Of a stretch of 64,000 nt of DNA, positions 35,601 through 43,700 are shown in pieces. The notes beneath the pieces were generated by a model, which was given only the letters and a program-made list of their open reading frames with translations, was not told where the DNA came from and did not search any database. A program made the position numbers and the translations under genes. The stretch is taken from assembly GCF_027579695.1 (NCBI RefSeq), contig NC_083592.1, forward strand, positions 36,400,714-36,464,713, in the 5' to 3' direction. This DNA is from Neoarius graeffei (Eukaryota > Chordata > Actinopteri > Siluriformes > Ariidae). The first letter of the stretch is position 1; each line of letters opens with the position of its first letter.

Positions 35601-38600
35601 GTCGCAGGTTCCGCTGTCCGGCCTGTAAGACCCAGAGGAGGAGAGCAACCTTTGTTCCAAGTGTTATTCTCCTCCTGAACTCTAAGAAATCTAAGACAGT
35701 TACAATAACTTAAGTCTTCTGTACAATACTCTAGTGCAGTATCACATGTCCTGATGTGCAATATTACAATATCACCTTGTCACTTTAACTACAATGCCAC
35801 TCTAATCATATTGTCATTTTAATTTTATCCACGCGTAATTTTATTTATTTGTCATATTTTATCTGCTACCTTTTTTTATTTATTTTTTTTTCTTTTACTT
35901 TGTTACTGGCAACAGGCCTGCCATTGTATATTGTACATACGGTAATATGCTTTTTTTTTTTCCCCACCCATTTTTGTGATTTTATTCTCTTTGTGATTTT
36001 ATTTTCTTGCTCTTTTAATGTACTGCTCTTCACCCTTCTAATTGCCCTTCGGGGATAAATAAAGTTTTGTCTAAGTCCTGCACACCGGCTTGGAGGAATT
36101 TTAGCCCATTCCTCCGTACAGAACAGCTTCAACTCTGGGATGTTGGTGGGTTTCCTCACATGAACTGCTCGCTTCAGGTCCTTCCACAACATTTCGATTG
36201 GATTAAGGTCAGGACTTTGACTTGGCCATTCCAAAACATTACCTTTATTCTTCTTTAACCATTCTTTGGTAGAATGACTTGTGTGCTTAGGGTCATTGTC
36301 TTGCTGCATGACCCACCTTCTCTTGAGATTCAGTTCATGGACAGATGTCCTGACATTTTCCTTTCGAATTCGCTGGTATGATTCAGAATTCATTGTTCCA
36401 TCAATGATGGCAAGCCGTCCTGGCCCAGATGCAGCAAAACGGGCCCAAACCATGATACTACCACCACCATGCTTCACAGATGTGATCAGGTTCTTGTGCT
36501 GGAATGCAGTGTTTTCCTTTCTCCAAACATAACGCTTCTCATTTAAACCAAAAAGTTCTATTTTGGTCTCATCCATCCATAAAGCATTTTTCCAATGGCC
36601 TTCTGGCTTGTCCACGTGATCTTTAGCAAACTGCAGACGAGCAGCAATCTGTGGGTGGTAAAAGAGAGCAACTGGACTTGTTCCTGTTATCCTCCTTGTC
36701 CATTATGTTCCTTTTTCTGCTCTTGAAGAAAGCCCAGTTGGGATACGCACAGTTCTGAAGTGCTTTCTTGATGTGATTTTGCTCCTTCTCTTTTCCCTCT
36801 ACTGTTGCAAGGTCCTAATGACCCCCAGTTTGTGTTCCAGTGGGTGGTGAGAGTCGAAGAGTAGGTATTGGTCTCTGTGTGTGTGGGTTTCCGGTAGACC
36901 TCGATGCTAAGGCTTCTGTCTTGTCTAATGTGTACATCACAATCCAAGAAGGCTAGATTATTCCCACTGACATCCTCCCAAGTGAAATTGATGTTGATAT
37001 CCACTGCATTGATGTGCTTAGAGAAGTCTTCCACCTCATGGGTTTTGATTTTAAGCCAAGTGTCATCCACATATCTGAACCAGTGGCTGGGAGCAACTCC
37101 TGAAAAAGTGGTCAAAGCTTTATGTTCCACTTCCTCCATGTATCGATTGGCCACAGTAGGGGACACTGGTGAGCCCATGGCGCATCCATGCTTCTGTCTG
37201 TAGAAACTTTCATTAAACTGGAAATAGGTTGTGGTCAGGCAGAGGTCAAGCAGGGTGCAAATCTGGTCCGTGGTGAGGTTCATTCTATCCAGTAAGGTGT
37301 TGTCTTGAAGGAGTCGTTTTCTACTCTATCTGTCTGTCTGTCTGTCTGTCTATCTATGGGTTCGCAAACTTTCAAGCACCACTGTATGTGTTGGGGTCAA
37401 TGTGGGGCGGATTTGTTTCCCTTTTTTGTGTTGATGGGTGTGAATCATCATAATAAACTGTATTCTTCCTTCAGATGCTCCCCCCTCAGGAGATGAACCC
37501 AGTTCTAGCTCAGTGGCTAGTCGTCCCATCTTTACTGCATCATCAGCACGCCTAAGCCCAGTCAGCATGGAGACTCCAGTGCAACCCGTCCACTCCCGCG
37601 CCAATACAGAGGACATGGAGGCAGTAAGACATGAACACTATGGAGGCATTGCTTCAGTGGGTCACATCACACAAACACACATGATCTTGTGCATTGACCC
37701 ATAATCCCTTGTACCAATATTGGGTTCATATGTTTGCTTTGGGCTTGTGGGGAAATAATTTCTGGTTAAAAACAGATCTGGTACTCACGCAAGTGTCCTT
37801 GTTGGTGAGTAGAATCTGACTCGCCAGACCAGATAAATGGGTCAATTTCAGCATTTTCAAGAATTTCAGGGTTTCCACACACTCTGGAACACCTAGACAA
37901 TTTACTTAAAGACTAGCTACGGTATCTCATCAGTGGACAGCATACTGTATGGTAAATGGGGGTAAAATGTATAGCTAGGCTCATAACCACTAAGAATGCA
38001 TTTATGAATATTTTTGCTCAATATGCTAAGGTATGCAGATATTTTTGGCCACTGGTTCCCCATTTGAGTATTGAGATAAAGGCCTATGTATTATAATCTG
38101 GAGTGTTTTGTGTGACGTGAGCTGATCAGTCTCATCTCATTATCTCTAGCCGCTTTATCCTGTTCTACAGGGTCGCAGGCAAGCTGGAGCCTATCCCAGC
38201 TGACTACGGGCGAAAGGCGGGGTACACCCTGGACAAGTCGCCAGGTCATCACAGGGCTGACACATAGACACAGACAACCATTCACACTCACATTCACACC
38301 TACGGTCAATTTAGAGTCACCAGTTAACCTAACCTGCATGTCTTTGGACTGTGGGGGAAACCGGAGCACCCGGAGGAAACCCACGGGGAGAACATGCAAA
38401 CTCCACACAGAAAGGCCCTCGCCGGCCACGGGGCTCGAACCTGGACCTTCTTGCTGTGAGGCAACAGCGCTAACCACTACACCACTGTGACGCCTGAGCT
38501 GATCAGTGATGCGTAAAAATTTTTGTTGGTTAAATGAAGGGAACTGAAAGTGGAGTTTTGAAGCAATTAAACCAAACCATACTTAAAATATAACCAGCCA

Positions 38601-40741
38601 CTGCTCTGTAACAGTGAGTAAGCTTGAATATTTCCACAAGATTTACTGAACTGAGGTTATCCGCTCATAATTGGTAATATAATAGTGTGCGTTGGTTAAT
38701 AAAGGATTGTTAAAGGTTGTACTGTTTAGGACAGCCTTTCTCAACCAGGGTGCAGTCTGGCTTCGTTCGGGGTGCTGTCAAAAAATTATATATTCTAACA
38801 TTTGAAATAAATAAAATGAATTAAAATTCCGGGCGGCACGGTGGTGTAGTGGTTAGCGCTGTCGCCTCACAGCAAGAAGGTCCTGGGTTCGAGCCCCGGG
38901 GCCGGCGAGGGCCTTTCTGTGCGGAGTTTGCATGTTCTCCCCGTGTCCGCATGGGTTTCCTCCGGGTGCTCCGGTTTCCCCCACAGTCCAAAGACATGCA
39001 GGTTAGGTTAACTGGTGACTCTAAATTGACCGTAGGTGTGAATGTGAGTGTGAATGGTTGTCTGTGTCTATGTGTCAGCCCTGTGATGACCTGGCGACTT
39101 GTCCAGGGTGTATCCCGCCTCTCGCCCATAGTCATCTGGGATAGGCTCCAGCTTGCCTGCGACCCTGTAGAAGGATAAAGCGGCTAGAGATAATGAGATG
39201 AGAATTAAAATTCCAAAAAACGATAGTTACACTAATGCAGATCATCGCCGCCTCGTGCATCATCAGAATTTGTCTCACGGCCCCCTTTCCCATGTCACAA
39301 CGTCACTGCCGGGGTCAGCGTACGGTCAGCGTGACTGCGTATATTTTATATGGGGGTGCCTTGAGAATTTGCATCCTTCTGAAGGGTGCCGTGACTGAAA
39401 AAAGGTTGAGAAACGCTGGTTTAGGATATCAGCAGATATGAGTCATTTTAAGATGACCAACAGGTGTGAAAAATGTATGTTATTGAAGGAAAATAATTTT
39501 CTGAAATGAGCAGGAACCCTGCACAGTTCCTTCTAAGCATGACTATTGTAGGCATCTTTGCTATCCTGTACTTTTTATTTCAAGTCTAGTCGCCAATGTT
39601 TCCTCTGTTGCAGGATCAGTGTAGCTCTCAGCCCAGCTATAGTGCAGCAGTCAGTCGGACAGATGCACCGCCCTCCACTACAGTCGTGAACACTGCTTTA
39701 GCTCCTGGAGGCGTGACAAGTTCCCTTCGACAGGTAAAAAAAGCATCACCATTGAGTAGACGCTTTGCAAATGCATCCCAAGGCGGCTTGTCTGTGTGTG
39801 TGATCGATGAAGGCAGCGTTGCATGGTGAGCAGTTTGGTTTATTTTTTCTAGCAGTTCCCACAGACGAGTGTACGGACGGTCACAGCTGGTCAACAGAAA
39901 GCTTCAAAGACGGTGACTGCACGTATCACGGGACGCTCAGAACTGGGCAAGACAGGCCGTAACCCTGGCAACCTGCATGTCATGGGTGTGGCTCCACCCA
40001 TGAGCTCCATCATTGTGGAGAGACACCACCCTGTCACTCAGGTATCTAATATAGTAGCGATAATAAAACAACATACAAATAAAGCAGATAAAAAGTGCTT
40101 GAGACGATAACAAAAAATGTATACAGTTTCCCATTTTCTATCAGCCCGTGTTTGGTGTCTAAAATTTGCTTCATTAGTAAGTCCTAGAGATATGAAGCAT
40201 GCTTGTTTTGGTATTTTAAGCACATATCCGTGTACAGATGATGTTATCGAGTGAACGGTATCTTTTGAGGCCAGCGTTGTAACTGTGATCAGCCATAGAA
40301 ATTTAGCCACAGTAACCACCTTTGGACTCTGCCTACCAGTCTGTGGTTTATTTTAGTAATGTTTTGTGCTCTTGTTTTGTTTCTTTTTCCAAATTTTTAA
40401 AGTGACCTTGGTTATGAGAAAATTGCTATGTAAATTAAACATTAACAATCTTTTAATGTCAAACAAAAGCCAAAAATAAACGCTGTTTGCTGATCACAGC
40501 GAGCACCCTGATGTGCTCCCTGCACGGTGAAATTAAAATAAAACTTTAGAACAATTTATCGATTTTGATAAGTTATGATATTGCTAAAAACAGGCTTACC
40601 TGGGCACAACCACTTGCACTGAAACCGGATATCGGTTTGTGGTGTAACCGACACACTAGTACGCCGTTTCCCTTAGTAACACAGAGCCATGAAATAAAGG
40701 CTTCTATTTTTTATTATTATTTAATTAATCACCAGGTGCCA

Positions 40742-40776
<35 letters not shown>

Positions 40777-43700
40777 GTTAACTGCTTCAGCAGGGTTGAA
40801 TACAGAGAAAGAATTGTACTGTGCTGTCATGTATGTGTGACAGGCTTCTAATTCTAAAAATCTAATTAGAAATTTTCTGTAACCATGTGACTTTTACTGG
40901 CAACAAAATCCGTGAATCAACAGACTTCACTTTTATGAAATTTAAATCTCACGCGGCTAGATAACGCATATGCAGTACTGACATGGATACTAGTAAACAG
41001 TGGTCGTCATAGCAACGCGATTCTTGACGTCTAAAAAGATTGCTTTTCTCAGTGAATAAAAACTAACAAAAAGCATGTCGCATAAAAAATACAAGGAAAT
41101 TTTTAATTGTCGTGAAAAAAATGACAAACGCCAATACCAGTCTCATCCTTTTGCAAGTGAAAGAAGGTTTATTGCAGAAACGGACACATAGTGATGAGGG
41201 TTCGGCACACCACTCATACCGTCCCTTTGTTCTCAAATCCATATATACTCTCTTTACTAGATAAAAAGGAGACATCTATTGCAATTACATGCCCTGATCA
41301 TGCTCCAGGAGTGTGATCAGCTCTAAAGCTGATTGGATCTTCTCTAATCGCTGGCTTGTAGCAGATGTGCGTACGCACGTAATGAACATAAGATGAACAT
41401 GTTTCAGTGCAGAATGTTCTAAGTCGTTAGTCCTTGAAGAGGCAACACTCAGGGAAAAGGAAAATTACAAAACAGTATGACACTAAAATTTCTCATCTCA
41501 TTCTCTCTAGCCGCTTTATCCTGTTCTACAGGGTCGCAGGCAAGCTGGAGCCTATCCCAGCTGACTACGGGCGAAAGGCGGGGTACACCCTGGACAAGTC
41601 GCCAGGTCATCACAGGGCTGACACATAGACACAGACAACCATTCACACTCACATTCACACCTACGGTCAATTTAGAGTCACCAGTTAACCTAACCTGCAT
41701 GTCTTTGGACTGTGGGGGGAAACCGGAGCACCCGGAGGAAACCCACGCGGACACGGGGAGAACATGCAAACTCCACACAGAAAGGCCCTTGCCGGCCCCG
41801 GGGCTCGAACCCAGGACCTTCTTGCTGTGAGGCGACAGCGCTAACCACTACACCACCGTGCCGCCACACTAAAATTTACTCTACAAAATAAAAATAAAAA
41901 AACCCCCACTGTGTTAGCCTGGGCCCGCCCATCCCAAGCGTGACACAACACGAGGGCCTGTTGCGAGCTTAGTCTGGCCAGGCAAGCTATCTGCAGCTCT
42001 TCCAAGCTCCCGAAAAATCAGGAACCAATCAACTTTGAGCATCTCCAACGGCCCTGGGTAGAGGCGTGTTCAAGGCACTGACGTAGTAGAACTGCAACCG
42101 GAAGCCATAGATTGTTTACAGAATCTATGCCGGAAGCGCTTCATTCACATCACGAACATGGAGCAGCGGCAAGCCTTTAACACAGTGGTAGATGCTGTAT
42201 TGAAAGCATTCAACGGGAAGTTCTCATTGAAAACGGAGCAAAAAGCAGCCCTGGAGGTATTTATTGAAAGGAAGGACGCTTTCGCCTTGCTCCCGACCGG
42301 CTTCGGTAAGAGTTTAACCTACCAGTTAGCCCCGTCGCGTCGCATACGTCAGAGGAAAGAGTGATGTGATTGGTTTAAGCTTTGTCACAGCCTTTTCTGG
42401 CTTCGACCAGTAGCAAACTGAGGCATTTCAGGGAGGCGGGTCAAGCATGCACTTTGGGAAACGGTTGGGCTTAATATCTTGGCCAGACCAATAGCTCGTA
42501 GAGCTTTGTCGCGTTAGCCAGACTACCACTGTGTGTAGTTGGTGATGTAGCATTTATAGACAGCAAAAAGCTCCCGAAGGCTGGGTATGTGTGGGCTCAC
42601 TGTTTACATGCGTGTGTGTTCACTGCTTCAGTGATCGGGCTTATTTTTTACAGCCAAATGTTTGACACTCGGGCACCTTCAAGGTTGTTTCCAATTTTGA
42701 AGCGATGTATCCACTAGATCTCAGGCTCGGTAAGTGATGTAGCATGTAATGGCCCTTTTCCACTACCCTTTTTCAGCTCACTTCAGCTCGCTTCAGCTCA
42801 CTTCAGCCCGACACGGCTCGTGTTTCGACTACCAAAAACCAGCACGACTCGGCTCGCTTCAGCCCTGCTTAGCCCCTAAAACTCGCACCGTTTTGGAGTG
42901 GGGCTGAAGCGAGCCAAGCCGTGCCGAGTGAGGTTGGGGGCGTGAGCAGACACTCCCCTGTGCACTGATTGGTGAGGAGGAGTGTCCTCACATGCCCACA
43001 CACGCCCCGCGAGCGCGCTGGGATCTGTAAACACCGCAAACCCGGAAGAAGGAGAATTACGAATTACGAGAATTTCTGAAGCCTTATGCGCCTCGCCTCA
43101 TCTATACGCTCTTGCCAGTATCTGTCCGCGTTGTCGGTGACAACAAGCCACAGCACCAAGACCAGCAACACTAACGACTCCATGTCCTCCATGTTTATTG
43201 TTTACTATTCGGGTCGTGAGACTACCGCTTAAAAGCTCACTGAATCAGTGACATACAGAGCATCGTGGACGAGTTCGCGGAGCGCAAGGCTTGTCGTATG
43301 CCCTTCAAATAATGCGCGCAGTAGGCTATTGATGTTTTATTATGAGCCATGTACAGTATGTCGCCTAATGTTTTTTTGTTTCTGAGTTACATGTTCGTTT
43401 GAAGGACTTGATGTACTAAATAACATAGTTGCACCCCGTAGTGTTGAAATTGGTAAACACAGTGCATTCAGTGAGGTTTGCACCGCCCTCCTTTTATTTC
43501 TGACTCTTCCTGTCACCGTTGCAACCTCTGAGCGCTCATTCGTATGCCCTTCAAATAATGTGCGCAGTATAGGCTATTGATGTTTTATTATGAGCCATGT
43601 ACAGTATCCTAATGTTTTTTGTTTCTGAGTTACATGTTCGTTTGAAGGACTTGATGTACTAAATAACATAGTTGCACCCGGTAGTGTTGAAATTGGTAAA

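Larger units (their letters stand above)
34923..37384 (-). mobile_element. Tc1-like family 2 (copy E), chimeric with LINE and Penelope pieces
   Basis: Both ends of the Tc1 are present (CAGTGGTGCTTGAAAG at left; CAAGCACCACTG at right, TA flanks). The transposase N-terminal half is replaced by a Penelope-like fragment and a GTCT microsatellite, and an L2-type LINE end is inserted near the C-terminal end. Confidence 0.88.

Noticed and set aside
35866-36615. 249-residue ORF with a novel C-terminus
   Set aside because: It is a Tc1 transposase fragment that reads through into the antisense strand of the inserted LINE; the tail is meaningless.
42158-42364. RecQ-like ORF as a real host gene
   Set aside because: Only the Q-motif and Walker A are present, it has no downstream exons, and it sits inside a unit with flanking 9-bp duplications.
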